Shown in pieces: positions 55,813 through 64,000 of a DNA stretch of 64,000 nt. This DNA comes from Mesorhizobium sp. B4-1-4 (lineage in GTDB: Bacteria; Pseudomonadota; Alphaproteobacteria; Rhizobiales; Rhizobiaceae): positions 3,658,001 to 3,722,000 of the forward strand of contig NZ_CP083950.1 in assembly GCF_006439395.2 (NCBI RefSeq). The letters are read 5' to 3'. The notes under the pieces were generated by a model. It was not told the DNA's origin and did not search any database. It saw only the letters and a program-made list of their open reading frames with translations. Position 1 is the first letter of the stretch; each line of letters begins with the position of its first letter. A program made the position numbers and the translations under genes.

Positions 55813-56913
55813 TCACGGCGCGCAGGCCGATTGCGGCATTGCCTCCAGCCGGTAGACCTTGTCGTCCGATTTCGTCTTGCCGTCGGCGGCCTTCGAGCAA
55901 AGATCGACGACCGCCAGGCTGCTATTGGGATTGGCCAGCATCATCGTGCCGTTGGCGCCGCGCTTGAGGAAGATTTCCTTTTGCGCGATGTCGCAGGAGA
56001 AATTACTCATCTTCGAGCTCGCGGCACAACGCCACTGGTTGGCCTCGCCCTGGCAGGAATAGGTCTGTGTGACCTTGCCCGACTTCTCCCTTGTCGTGAC
56101 AGAAACCGCGATGTCGGCGCCATCCGGCCAGTTGGCCGCGTCCCCGCCCGAAGCGAAGGATGCCAGTTCCACCGGCCCGCGAAACACCCGGATCGATTGC
56201 GTCAGCTGGTTGGGATGCGAGGCTAGGTGCGCCGCATCGTAGTCGTGCCCGTAGCAGAAGGCCTGATCGGGCTTCAGCCGCTCGCGCAACGGCGACCCGA
56301 GCGCCGGATCGATCGGATCTATGCGCGCGAACTCGGCCTTGCAGGTCGCGGCCGGCATCGGGTCGAGGCGGAAATTGTCGTCCTCCGAGCCGAGCGCCTG
56401 CCTGGTATATTCCGCCGTGCCGAGTTCCTCCTCCGAATCGGCGTCGAGATAGATGTCGGGTTGCAGGTCCGAGAGGATCAGCCGGCCTTTGTCGTCGACC
56501 TTCAGCGACGCCAGCGTGCGGTCGCAGTCCATGCCGCAATGGATGGCGCCTGATTTGCCGTCCTCGGACTGGTGGTTGCACCAACCACCCGCCCATTGAG
56601 GCGCCTCGGCGCCGCGCACGGTGGTGGTGACGAAGCCATTGTAGGAGGTGTCGGAGTGCGCCGGTTCCTCGTTCGTACGGCTGACCGGATCGTGCCCGTA
56701 GTAGAAGAAGATCCGCGCCACCTTCTGCTTCGGGTGCGCCTTCAGGTGTGCCGCGTCATAGACATGGCCGAAGCAGGCATCCGCCCCGTTCGGGCTGAGT
56801 TCGGTGAGCTTGAGGGCATCATCGGCGCAAGCCGGACCGAAAAGCGCGCCAAGCAGCGCTGCGCTCAATCCGGCGGTGAAGACGGCCCTCCAATCCAGCC
56901 CCTTGAACGCCAT
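55813..56913 (-). CDS. Exported protein with two internal repeats
   Basis: A 366-residue exported protein. The N-terminal signal (AGLSAALLGALFGPACAD) is cleaved near residue 31. Two related halves are seen: ACFGHVYDAAHLKAHPKQKV with ARIFFYYG (about 46-73) and FCYGHDYDAAHLASHPNQLT with QSIRVFRG (about 220-247). Each begins with a Cys-Y/F-G-H-x-Y-D-A-A-H-L block and continues with a beta-rich domain holding several Cys (HCGMDCDRTL in the first, CQGEANQWRC in the second). His and Asp in the repeated block suggest metal binding. No family is recognised. Confidence 0.65.
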   Translation of the reverse strand: MAFKGLDWRAVFTAGLSAALLGALFGPACADDALKLTELSPNGADACFGHVYDAAHLKAHPKQKVARIFFYYGHDPVSRTNEEPAHSDTSYNGFVTTTVRGAEAPQWAGGWCNHQSEDGKSGAIHCGMDCDRTLASLKVDDKGRLILSDLQPDIYLDADSEEELGTAEYTRQALGSEDDNFRLDPMPAATCKAEFARIDPIDPALGSPLRERLKPDQAFCYGHDYDAAHLASHPNQLTQSIRVFRGPVELASFASGGDAANWPDGADIAVSVTTREKSGKVTQTYSCQGEANQWRCAASSKMSNFSCDIAQKEIFLKRGANGTMMLANPNSSLAVVDLCSKAADGKTKSDDKVYRLEAMPQSACAP

Positions 56914-57013
56914 GTGATCCCCCTCGCCTCGACAAGACGCTGCGTCATTTTATGCTAGTATCGCCGCGGGAGCCACGGATTTTGCGGTGGGCCGCCAAGC
57001 GGAGGAGGATGCC

Positions 57014-57451
57014 ATGCGCCGGCGCGACATGTTCCGCGCGGTTCTTGCCGGAACCGGAACGTTCCTTGGCCTGCGCGTGGTGCGGGCGGCGGCGACCGAG
57101 CCCACAAGGCTCAAGGTCGCCTATCACCTGAGCGACCTCGACAAGGTCAATTTCGTGCTCGGCAACATCAAGAACCACTATGAGGGCACGGGCGGCAAGG
57201 TCGACATCGTGCTGGTCGTGCATGGCCCAGCTCTTGCCGCCTTCAAGTCGAAAGGCATATCGGCCGCGGTCTCCGGCCGCTTCGCCGGTCTCGTGCAGCA
57301 GGGGCTGGAGCCGCAGGCCTGCGCCAACACCATGCATGGGATGGATATTTCTCTGACCGACCTCCTCGAAGGCTTCCATGCCGCCGACAAGGGTGGCGTC
57401 GTCAAGCTCGCGGAATTGCAAAGCCAGGGCTATGCCTATCTCAGGCCATAG
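57014..57451 (+). CDS. DsrE/DsrF-like protein with twin-arginine signal
   Basis: A 145-residue exported protein. The start MRRRDMFRAVLAGTGTFLGL is a twin-arginine signal with AAA cleavage near residue 27. The rest is a DsrE-type fold (LKVAYHLSDLDKVNFVLGNI, then VDIVLVVHGPALAAFKSKGI) with a Cys in QACANTMHG at the position of the sulfur-relay Cys in related proteins. It may handle sulfur in the periplasm, though most DsrE proteins are cytoplasmic. A very strong GGAGGAGG precedes ATG 57014. Confidence 0.8.
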   Translation: MRRRDMFRAVLAGTGTFLGLRVVRAAATEPTRLKVAYHLSDLDKVNFVLGNIKNHYEGTGGKVDIVLVVHGPALAAFKSKGISAAVSGRFAGLVQQGLEPQACANTMHGMDISLTDLLEGFHAADKGGVVKLAELQSQGYAYLRP

Positions 57452-57512
57452 TGCACAGTCTTGACCATGGGCCGGGAACGACTGGTCCCGTTGAACCTCC
57501 GGAGGACCGGCA

Positions 57513-58295
57513 TTGCCCGCCACGACCGCGCTCACCATCCCCGATCTCGCCGGCAAGACGGTGCTGGTCACCGGTGCCTCGACCGGCATAGGCGCGGCGT
57601 TGGTGCTGGCTTACGCGGCACAGAAATGCCGGGTAGCGCTGCATTACAATTCAAGCCGCGAGGCGGCCGAAAGGCTAGCCAAGACGATCACCGGGAATGG
57701 CGGCGATGCCTTCCTCGTCCAGGGCGATTTCTCCGTTGCCGCCGACGTCGAGCGCGTCGTCGAGGACAGCGCGCGGCACTTCGGGCGCCTTGACGGGCTG
57801 GTCAACAATGCCGGTGGCATGCTCGGCCGCGTGCCCTACGCCGAGCAGACCGAGGCGCATTACGACGCGGTGATGGACCTCAACGCGCGTTCGGTGCTGA
57901 CCGCCTCGCGCAAGGCGATGCCGTGGCTGAAGAAGCAGGGCGGCTTCATCGTCAACACTTCGTCGATCGCGGCGCGCAATGGAGCGGGCGGCGGGGTCGG
58001 CCTCTACGGCTCGGCCAAGGCCTTCGTCTCCAATGTGACGCGCGGCATGGCCAAGGAACTGATCGGCTTCGGCATCCGGGTCAACGCGGTGGCGCCGGGC
58101 ACGATCCTCACACCCTTCCACGAGCGCTATTCGACCGACGAGCAGATGAAGGGCATGGTGGCCACCATTCCGCAAGGACGCGCCGGCACCGCGGAGGACT
58201 GCGTCGGCGCCTATCTGTTCCTCTCGTCCGATCTCCTGAGCGGCTACATCACCGGCCAGGTGATCGAGGTGAATGGCGGCCAGTTGATGCCGTGA
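57513..58295 (+). CDS. Short-chain dehydrogenase/reductase
   Basis: A 260-residue classical SDR. The cofactor motif is VTGASTGIGAA, the N-N-A-G motif is LVNNAGG, the catalytic Ser is in VNTSSIAA, and the Tyr-x3-Lys pair is in LYGSAKAFVSN. Substrate C-terminus YITGQVIEVNGGQLMP is typical. NADP preference is likely (HYNSSRE at the beta-2 end). The TTG at 57513 is used because GGAGGA lies 6 to 7 bases upstream and gives the expected start. It is 61 bases after the DsrE gene and precedes a small monooxygenase gene by 63 bases. Confidence 0.88.
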   Translation: MPATTALTIPDLAGKTVLVTGASTGIGAALVLAYAAQKCRVALHYNSSREAAERLAKTITGNGGDAFLVQGDFSVAADVERVVEDSARHFGRLDGLVNNAGGMLGRVPYAEQTEAHYDAVMDLNARSVLTASRKAMPWLKKQGGFIVNTSSIAARNGAGGGVGLYGSAKAFVSNVTRGMAKELIGFGIRVNAVAPGTILTPFHERYSTDEQMKGMVATIPQGRAGTAEDCVGAYLFLSSDLLSGYITGQVIEVNGGQLMP

Positions 58296-58358
58296 CCGGC
58301 TATCTGCATACTGGCGACCCGCATACTTTTGTCGGAGACTTCAAAGGGAGGCAACAGA

Positions 58359-58667
58359 ATGTACGGACTGATCGGCAAGATGCGGGCGTCGCGCGGCCAG
58401 CGCGACGCGGTCATGGAAGTCCTGCGTGCCAGCACCGGCGCCCTGCCCGGTTGCCTGAGTTATATCATCGCCACCGACCCGGCCGATGCCGATGCGATCT
58501 GGGTCACCGAAGTGTGGACGGATCAGACGAGCCACAAGGCCTCGCTGCAACTTCCGGAAGTCCAGGCGGCCATCGCCAAGGCCCGGCCCTTCATCGCCGG
58601 CTTCGAATTCCAGGTGGAGACCCACCCTGTTGGCGGCTTCGGGTTGGCCGACGGTAAGACGGGCTGA
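58359..58667 (+). CDS. Antibiotic biosynthesis monooxygenase-domain protein
   Basis: A 102-residue ABM-type ferredoxin-like protein, the size of the dimeric YgiN/quinol-monooxygenase group. MYGLIGKMRASRGQRDAVME, then PGCLSYIIATDPADADAIWV with TEVWTDQTSHKAS, are the family blocks; the W-x-E-V-W strand and His are conserved. It may oxidise a small aromatic, or act in a pathway with the upstream SDR. GGGAGG lies 7 bases before ATG 58359, while an upstream in-frame start lacks one. Confidence 0.85.
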   Translation: MYGLIGKMRASRGQRDAVMEVLRASTGALPGCLSYIIATDPADADAIWVTEVWTDQTSHKASLQLPEVQAAIAKARPFIAGFEFQVETHPVGGFGLADGKTG

Positions 58668-58703
58668 TCCTGTCGGGAACCTACTTGCAGTACCCACACA
58701 AAA

Positions 58704-58725
58704 GACTAAGTTCTGTGGACTAAGT
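58704..58725 (+). promoter_or_regulatory. Direct repeats upstream of the toxin-antitoxin genes
   Basis: Two identical GACTAAGT copies, at 58704-58711 and 58718-58725, are spaced 14 bases apart, just 20 bases before the antitoxin ATG. Such paired sites are usual for antitoxin autoregulation; binding here is inference. Confidence 0.45.
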
Positions 58726-58744
58726 CTGTTGGGAGCAAACTGTG

Positions 58745-58990
58745 ATGCAGACCGTGAACATCCACAATGCAAAGACCAATCTGTCGCGTCTCGTTGACCA
58801 GGCCGCCAAAGGTGAGCCGTTTATTATCGCCAAGGCTGGCAAGCCGTTGGTCAAAGTCGTGCCCATCGATCAGCCGGCTTCGGCGCAGATACGGCGGGTC
58901 GGCTTCATGGCCGGCCGGTTTTCTGTCCCCGACAACTTCGACCGCATGGGCAGCGAGCAGATCGAGCAACTATTCGGCATCAAGACGTGA
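58745..58990 (+). CDS. Antitoxin of the Phd/YefM type
   Basis: An 81-residue antitoxin. The N-terminal DNA-binding part MQTVNIHNAKTNLSRLVDQA, then GEPFIIAKAGKPLVKVVPID, is the Phd/YefM pattern. The C-terminal tail FDRMGSEQIEQLFGIKT would wrap the toxin. Its TGA overlaps the GTG start of the VapC-type toxin (GTGA, 58987-58990), which couples their synthesis. It represses its own promoter in known systems; direct repeats lie just upstream. Confidence 0.9.
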   Translation: MQTVNIHNAKTNLSRLVDQAAKGEPFIIAKAGKPLVKVVPIDQPASAQIRRVGFMAGRFSVPDNFDRMGSEQIEQLFGIKT

Positions 58991-59373
58991 AGCTGCTGCT
59001 CGACACCCATTTGCTGTTGTGGGCGGCCAGCGAACCAGACCGACTGCCCCTTGCTGCCCTCGCCGAGATTGAAGACCCGTCGAACGAATTGCTGTTCAGC
59101 GCTGCCAGCCTGTGGGAAGTGGCGATCAAACGAGGGCTTGGGCGAGACGACTTCACTGTGGACCCGCGCTTACTGAGGCGAGGCCTTTTCGACAACGGCT
59201 ATCATGAGTTGCCCGTCAACAGCGAGCACGCCGTTGCCGTCGATGGACTTCCGCCGATCCACAGAGACCCCTTCGATCGAATCCTTGTAGCTCAGGCTAA
59301 TATAGAAGGCATTACCTTGTTGACGACGGACAATATCGTAGCCCGCTACCCAGGCCCTATTCGAAAGCTCTGA
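58987..59373 (+). CDS. vapC: VapC-type PIN-domain toxin
   Basis: A 128-residue PIN ribonuclease toxin. The acidic active site is complete: Asp6 in LLLDTHLLLW, Glu44 in SLWEVAIK, Asp94 and Asp97 in HRDPFDRILVAQA, and Asp115 in TTDNIVARY. PIN toxins cut specific RNAs, often tRNA or rRNA. Starts at GTG 58987, overlapping the antitoxin stop by four bases. The D-T-H-L-L-L-W variant with a Phd-type partner is the FitB-like/PIN_Sll0205 subgroup. The pair lies between unrelated metabolic genes and has ordinary host base composition. Confidence 0.92.
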   Translation: MKLLLDTHLLLWAASEPDRLPLAALAEIEDPSNELLFSAASLWEVAIKRGLGRDDFTVDPRLLRRGLFDNGYHELPVNSEHAVAVDGLPPIHRDPFDRILVAQANIEGITLLTTDNIVARYPGPIRKL

Positions 59374-59469
59374 CCCGGAGCCCCTAGGCAGCAAGGCTGA
59401 AGCGCGGAAACATATTCTTTCAGCTGGACCGGGGTTCGCATTTCTCGCAACCGGATCTAAGACCAGAAG

Positions 59470-60573
59470 ATGGATTCCTCGCCCGAGCAGCACATCCCGG
59501 ATCCGCCCGTCATCGAGCACATGGCGCGTTGGCGCAAGCCTTGGCAATGGCTGCTCCTCCTCGTCATATCGACCCTGCTCGCCGGCGCGCTCGAACTCGC
59601 CGCCTTGCCGGCGGCGCTGCTGATCGGGCCAATGCTGGCGGCCATCGTCGCCGGCACCAATGGTGCCACGGTGCGCGTGCCGCGCCTTTTGTTCGGCTCC
59701 GCCCAGGCAGTTGTCGGCTGCCTCGTGGCCGCCTCGATCTCGGCCGACATCTTTCCCGTCTTCTACGCCGAGTGGCCGCTGTTTCTCGGCGTGGTGATCG
59801 CCACGGTCGCGGCCTCCAGCCTGCTTGGCTGGCTGATCAGCCGCTGGCGCATTCTGCCCGGAACCACCGCCGTCTGGGGCTCCTCGCCGGGTGCCGCCAC
59901 CGCCATGGTGCTGATGGCCGGGGCCTTCGGTGCCGACCAGCGGCTCGTCGCCTTCATGCAGTATCTGCGCGTCATCTTCGTGTCGATGACGGCGGCTATC
60001 GTCGCCAGGATGTGGGTCGACACGTCGGGCATCGAAATCCCGCCCGTCACCTGGTTTCCGCCGATCGATGGGCAGGCTTTCGCCGCCACCATCGGCATCG
60101 CGCTGGTCGGCGGACTGGCGGGAAAGCTGTGCCGGCTGCCCTCGCCGTTTTTCCTCGGCACCTTCATCTTCGGGGCCGTCATCCATCTCGGCCTCGGCGT
60201 CGGGATGCAGTTGCCGCCCTGGCTGCTGGCAATCAGCTACGCCATGGTCGGCTGGTCGATCGGGCTGAACTTCACCAGGCCGATCCTGCGCCATGCGACA
60301 CGCGCGCTGCCACAGATCATCGCCTCGATCGTGGCGCTGATCGCCTTTTGCGGCGGGCTCGCCTTCATCATCAGCCATCTGCTCGGGATCGATCCGCTCA
60401 CAGCCTATCTGGCGACCAGCCCCGGCGGCATGGACAGCGTGGCCATCATCGCCGCCGCGGCACAGCATGTCGACATCTCCTTCGTCATGGCGCTGCAGTC
60501 GGCGCGCTTCCTGATCGTGCTGCTCGTCGGCCCGAGCGTCGCGCGGCTGGTGGCCAGAAGCATCCGGGAATAG
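59470..60573 (+). CDS. AbrB-type (ammonia monooxygenase-like) membrane protein
   Basis: A 367-residue integral membrane protein with about ten hydrophobic segments and an internal duplication (about 30-190 and 200-365). The repeated block is seen as GTTAVWGSSPGAATAMVLMA in the first half and ATSPGGMDSVAIIAAAAQHV in the second, both with S-P-G. This is the AbrB/PF05145 duplication family, not the AbrB transition-state regulator. It may be a transporter; its substrate is unknown. It begins about 100 bases after the toxin gene. Confidence 0.85.
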   Translation: MDSSPEQHIPDPPVIEHMARWRKPWQWLLLLVISTLLAGALELAALPAALLIGPMLAAIVAGTNGATVRVPRLLFGSAQAVVGCLVAASISADIFPVFYAEWPLFLGVVIATVAASSLLGWLISRWRILPGTTAVWGSSPGAATAMVLMAGAFGADQRLVAFMQYLRVIFVSMTAAIVARMWVDTSGIEIPPVTWFPPIDGQAFAATIGIALVGGLAGKLCRLPSPFFLGTFIFGAVIHLGLGVGMQLPPWLLAISYAMVGWSIGLNFTRPILRHATRALPQIIASIVALIAFCGGLAFIISHLLGIDPLTAYLATSPGGMDSVAIIAAAAQHVDISFVMALQSARFLIVLLVGPSVARLVARSIRE

Positions 60574-60596
60574 GTACCTTCGAGCCGGCCTGGAGT

Positions 60597-61373
60597 TCAA
60601 TCCAGCCTGTGCATCAGATCCTCATCCAGCCAGCGGCCGAAGAAATAGACCAGCTGCTTGTGCCACCACGGCCAGTCATGACTGACGTCGCCGCCCCAAT
60701 AGTCGACCCAGGCGGGAATGGATTTGTGGCGCAGGATCTGTTCGAGCTGGCGCGTCTCCACCAGCATGCGCTCTTCCCAGGCGCCCTGCCCGCAGCAGAA
60801 GATCAGCCTGAGCGCCTTCAGCCGGGCCAGCAGCTTCGGGTCGACGATCCCGGGCAGGTAGTCGAGCGGCGAGTTGTAGAAGATGTCGCCCTCCAGCGCC
60901 TTGCCGAAGAAATCGCGGGCCGAATAGACGCCCGACAGCGCGATGACGCCGCTGGCCAGTTCCGGAAAGCGGAAGACGAAGTTCGAGGAATGATAGCCGC
61001 CCATCGAACAGCCTGAAAACAGTGGCTTCAGCTTGCGCCCACCATTGGCCTGCGCCGCCGTGGCGAGGAACTCCGGCAGTGCCTCCTCGCGCACATAGCG
61101 GAAATAGGCCTCATGGCGGCCGATGCGATGCGCCTTATCGGCATGCCTGTCGAAGAAGGATTCCGAATCGATGCCGTCGACTGTAAACAGCTGGATGCGA
61201 CCGGTGTCGATGAACTCGGCCAGCGCGCCCACCCCGCCGGAATCCTCGAATTGGTAGAACCGCCCCTGCGAGGTCGGAAACACCACCACCGGCCGGCCGG
61301 CATGGCCGTAGCGCTTGTATTCCATGTCGCGGCCGAGATTGCGGGCGAAAGCCTTGTGATAGGAGATGTCCAT
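60597..61373 (-). CDS. Esterase-like alpha/beta hydrolase
   Basis: A 258-residue protein of the esterase D/PF00756 type. The nucleophile elbow is FSGCSMGGYHSSNF, with Ser in G-C-S-M-G-G; the acid is likely an Asp near the C-terminal third (CCGQGAWEERML) and the His is in DVSHDWPWW. No signal peptide is present. The ATG at 61373 is 5 bases after the stop of the upstream ATP-grasp gene, so the two form an operon. It probably cleaves or transfers an acyl ester of the product made by the ATP-grasp enzyme. Confidence 0.83.
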   Translation of the reverse strand: MDISYHKAFARNLGRDMEYKRYGHAGRPVVVFPTSQGRFYQFEDSGGVGALAEFIDTGRIQLFTVDGIDSESFFDRHADKAHRIGRHEAYFRYVREEALPEFLATAAQANGGRKLKPLFSGCSMGGYHSSNFVFRFPELASGVIALSGVYSARDFFGKALEGDIFYNSPLDYLPGIVDPKLLARLKALRLIFCCGQGAWEERMLVETRQLEQILRHKSIPAWVDYWGGDVSHDWPWWHKQLVYFFGRWLDEDLMHRLD

Positions 61374-61378
61374 TGGCT

Positions 61379-62545
61379 TCAAGCCTTTTCCGCGTGGATG
61401 AAGGCAACCGCCTCGCGCAGCGCCACCTGATCCTTCGAGCGCATCTGGTAGGCGTAATTTCCCATGGCGCGGCTGAAAACCTCTTCTATCGGTTGATGAT
61501 GGACGATCTTGTCCTTGTGGGCGGCTAACACGTCCTCATGGCTGTGCAAATAGTGGAGATGCCGCTTGCGGCTGGCATAGGCGGTGAAATACTTGCCCTC
61601 ATAGGGCCCGCCAGCGGCGTCCTTGACCACCATGTCGGCCCATGCCGCATAGACATCGATATCGAACGTATAGTTGATCGCGTCCGTCATCCAGGCGCCG
61701 GGCGGCCGCATGTTGACCTCCAGCGCGATGATCCGATCATCCCGGGTCTCGAACAGCTCTATATGGAAAAAGCGCTCGCGCACATCGAACGCCTTCAGGA
61801 TCTTGCGGCCGGCTTCCTCGACCACGGGCCTGATGTGGGGAAAGCAGGTGTAGCTCATGTGCCGGTCCTTGTTGACCACCTCCATGACGCTCTGGTCGTA
61901 GCGGTGGCTGGCCGCCAGCACCACTTCGCCGTCGCGGTTGACCAGCCCGTCATAGGTCACCACCAGCCCCTCGATGAACTGCTCCATGACGAAGGTGACG
62001 TCCTCGGGCTTGTCCCGGAAGAACTGGTCGAGCTCCCTGGCATTGGAGATCTTGAAAGTGTTCGAGGCGCCGGAACCCGAATCGGGCTTCACCACAACGG
62101 GGTAGCCGACGCGGCGGATGAAGGTCATGGCGCCGGCACGATCGGAGCATTTGCGCTGCGCTATGGTCTCGACGCCGCTCTTGCGGAAGAAGGCGCGCAT
62201 GCGGCTCTTGCGCTTCAAATTCTTCACGAAATCGAGCTTGGTGCCATAGATGTTGAAGTCGGTGCGGATGTTGGCTTCCAGCTCCAGCCAATGCTCGTTG
62301 AGCGATTCGAACCGGTCGATGCGGCCCCATTTGTGGATGAAATGCCCCATCGCCCGGAACACCGGATCGTAGTCCTCCATGTCGGGGAGGCGATAATATT
62401 CCGAAAGCGCCGCTTTGAGCTTGCTGTCCAGCGCCTCGTAGGGCGCGTCGCCGATGCCGAGCACCGTGGCGCCGGCCTTCTTCAGCCGGTCGCAGAAATC
62501 GGCGCCGTTGGCGGGAAAATGCGGCGAGAAGAACACGAAAATCAT
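61379..62545 (-). CDS. ATP-grasp ligase of unknown specificity
   Basis: A 388-residue ATP-grasp enzyme. The N-terminal pre-ATP-grasp domain (MIFVFFSPHFPANGADFCDR) is Rossmann-like. The ATP site is seen in GYPVVVKPDSGSGASNTFKI and FVMEQFIEGLVVTYDGLVNR, and the metal ligands in IIALEVNMRPPGAWMTD. The enzyme would join a carboxylate to an amine or thiol through an acyl phosphate. ATG 62545 is chosen with a GGGGGG upstream. It forms an operon with the esterase, an uncommon pair that suggests a small peptide or amide product. Confidence 0.85.
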   Translation of the reverse strand: MIFVFFSPHFPANGADFCDRLKKAGATVLGIGDAPYEALDSKLKAALSEYYRLPDMEDYDPVFRAMGHFIHKWGRIDRFESLNEHWLELEANIRTDFNIYGTKLDFVKNLKRKSRMRAFFRKSGVETIAQRKCSDRAGAMTFIRRVGYPVVVKPDSGSGASNTFKISNARELDQFFRDKPEDVTFVMEQFIEGLVVTYDGLVNRDGEVVLAASHRYDQSVMEVVNKDRHMSYTCFPHIRPVVEEAGRKILKAFDVRERFFHIELFETRDDRIIALEVNMRPPGAWMTDAINYTFDIDVYAAWADMVVKDAAGGPYEGKYFTAYASRKRHLHYLHSHEDVLAAHKDKIVHHQPIEEVFSRAMGNYAYQMRSKDQVALREAVAFIHAEKA

Positions 62546-62665
62546 GGACACCCCCCTCTCGACGGCAGAGCATCGCAGCCCCGCCGGCGCTCAAGTCTGG
62601 CGCATTTGCGGCGCGCGGGGAAGAGCATCCGCATTAGGGATAATATGCGACGGATGCCGGCCCGC

Positions 62666-62694
62666 TTGCCTCCCACAGATCGCTCCTGTATGAG
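62666..62694 (+). promoter_or_regulatory. leuL-leuA promoter, leaderless start
   Basis: -35 TTGCCT (62666-62671), a 17-base spacer, -10 TATGAG (62689-62694), and 7 bases to an ATG at 62702. The geometry is identical to the trpL promoter (-10 to ATG distance 7), so the leu leader is probably also leaderless. Confidence 0.6.
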
Positions 62695-62701
62695 AACCGC
62701 C

Positions 62702-62818
62702 ATGAACACGCGCGCCACCACCGCTTCCCGTCAGACCGGCTTTGCCGGCGAGACCATGCGCGCGCTGGCCTCGACGCTGCTTCTTCTCGGCCTTATCGGC
62801 GATCGCCGGGTTCGCTGA
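62702..62818 (+). CDS. leuL: Leucine-rich leader peptide of leuA
   Basis: A 38-residue open frame starting ATG 62702: MNTRATTASRQTGFAGETMR, then ALASTLLLLGLIGDRRVR and stop at 62816-62818. Four consecutive Leu codons plus two more Leu and an Ile near the end are the mark of a Leu-tRNA sensor. An internal ATG (62756) would give a 20-residue form. Attenuation of leuA is predicted in rhizobia by comparative genomics. The start at 62702 is supported by the promoter spacing. Confidence 0.75.
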   Translation: MNTRATTASRQTGFAGETMRALASTLLLLGLIGDRRVR

Positions 62819-62862
62819 AGGAGCGCCCGGCGGTCGAACCGCCGCGCAAGCGCATGCTCCTT
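62818..62862 (+). terminator. Candidate leuA attenuator structure
   Basis: Just after the leader stop an inner hairpin CGGCGGT-CGA-ACCGCCG (62828-62844) is enclosed by AAGGAGC (62818-62824) and GCTCCTT (62856-62862). Inside the end of the leader a palindrome CGGCGATCGCCG (62797-62808) could compete for pairing. There is no good T-run, so a classical terminator is not proved. A further stem ATCCGCC/GGCGGAT lies near 62930-62946. Confidence 0.45.
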
Positions 62863-62864
62863 AG

Positions 62865-64000
<1,136 letters not shown>

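Noticed and set aside
55813-56913. Assignment to DUF1176
   Set aside because: The repeated CxGHxYDAAHL blocks do not resemble that family as I know it, so it is left unnamed.

Overview
The window is a high-GC chromosomal segment of an alphaproteobacterium of the order Rhizobiales, most likely Mesorhizobium or a close relative. Supporting this are the petABC (fbcF-B-C) order with split cytochrome b and c1 genes, the choXWV choline importer, a fused anthranilate synthase trpE(G) behind a 14-codon Trp-rich leader peptide, an orphan ClpS2-like adaptor, and GC-rich palindromic intergenic repeats of the kind common in Mesorhizobium. The species assignment is inference; no rRNA or tRNA gene was found.

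Layout. 1-4640: the end of a MaoC-type hydratase pair, apt, an NTF2-like protein and the cytochrome bc1 operon on the minus strand. 4931-11377: a cupin, an epoxide-hydrolase-like enzyme, a GNAT acetyltransferase and two tandem ABC exporter half-transporters. 11662-15089: trmL, soxR with a near-consensus SoxR box, hemF, a decayed DUF1344 gene and a DUF1059 gene. 15382-17025: a secreted or outer-membrane pair (beta-barrel-like protein plus subtilase). 17129-19649: cca, a CoA-type Nudix hydrolase and a DUF1285 protein, overlapping. 19792-26734: a MoxR-DUF58-DUF4159-membrane protein operon. 26990-28523: clpS and small envelope proteins. 28804-30926: a two-component system. 30992-34095: choXWV. 34358-35458: tdk and a cytochrome c.

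35735-43026 holds the most intriguing block: a five-gene operon of a long coiled-coil protein, a soluble unknown, a 636-residue AAA-type ATPase, a second soluble unknown and a membrane-anchored DUF2333 protein. It is interrupted after the ATPase gene by a small island: a frameshifted DUF559 (Vsr-like) nuclease gene bounded by about 54-bp inverted repeats. The operon looks like an uncharacterised membrane-associated ATPase machine.

43340-52198 carries fhs, an isochorismatase-like hydrolase divergent from a GlxA-type regulator, a sugar O-acetyltransferase remnant, a flavoprotein disulfide reductase, an AT-rich orphan membrane gene, an MFS exporter and an AstE-like deacylase. 52226-54620 is the attenuated trpE(G) unit. 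54626-62545 has a CDF metal transporter, a 187-bp palindromic element, a protein with two internal repeats, DsrE, SDR and monooxygenase genes, a VapBC-type toxin-antitoxin pair, an AbrB-type membrane protein, and an ATP-grasp/esterase pair. 62666-64000 is a leucine-rich leader followed by leuA, which runs off the end. The trp and leu leaders have the same promoter geometry, with the predicted transcript start at the leader AUG, so both are probably read from leaderless mRNAs.
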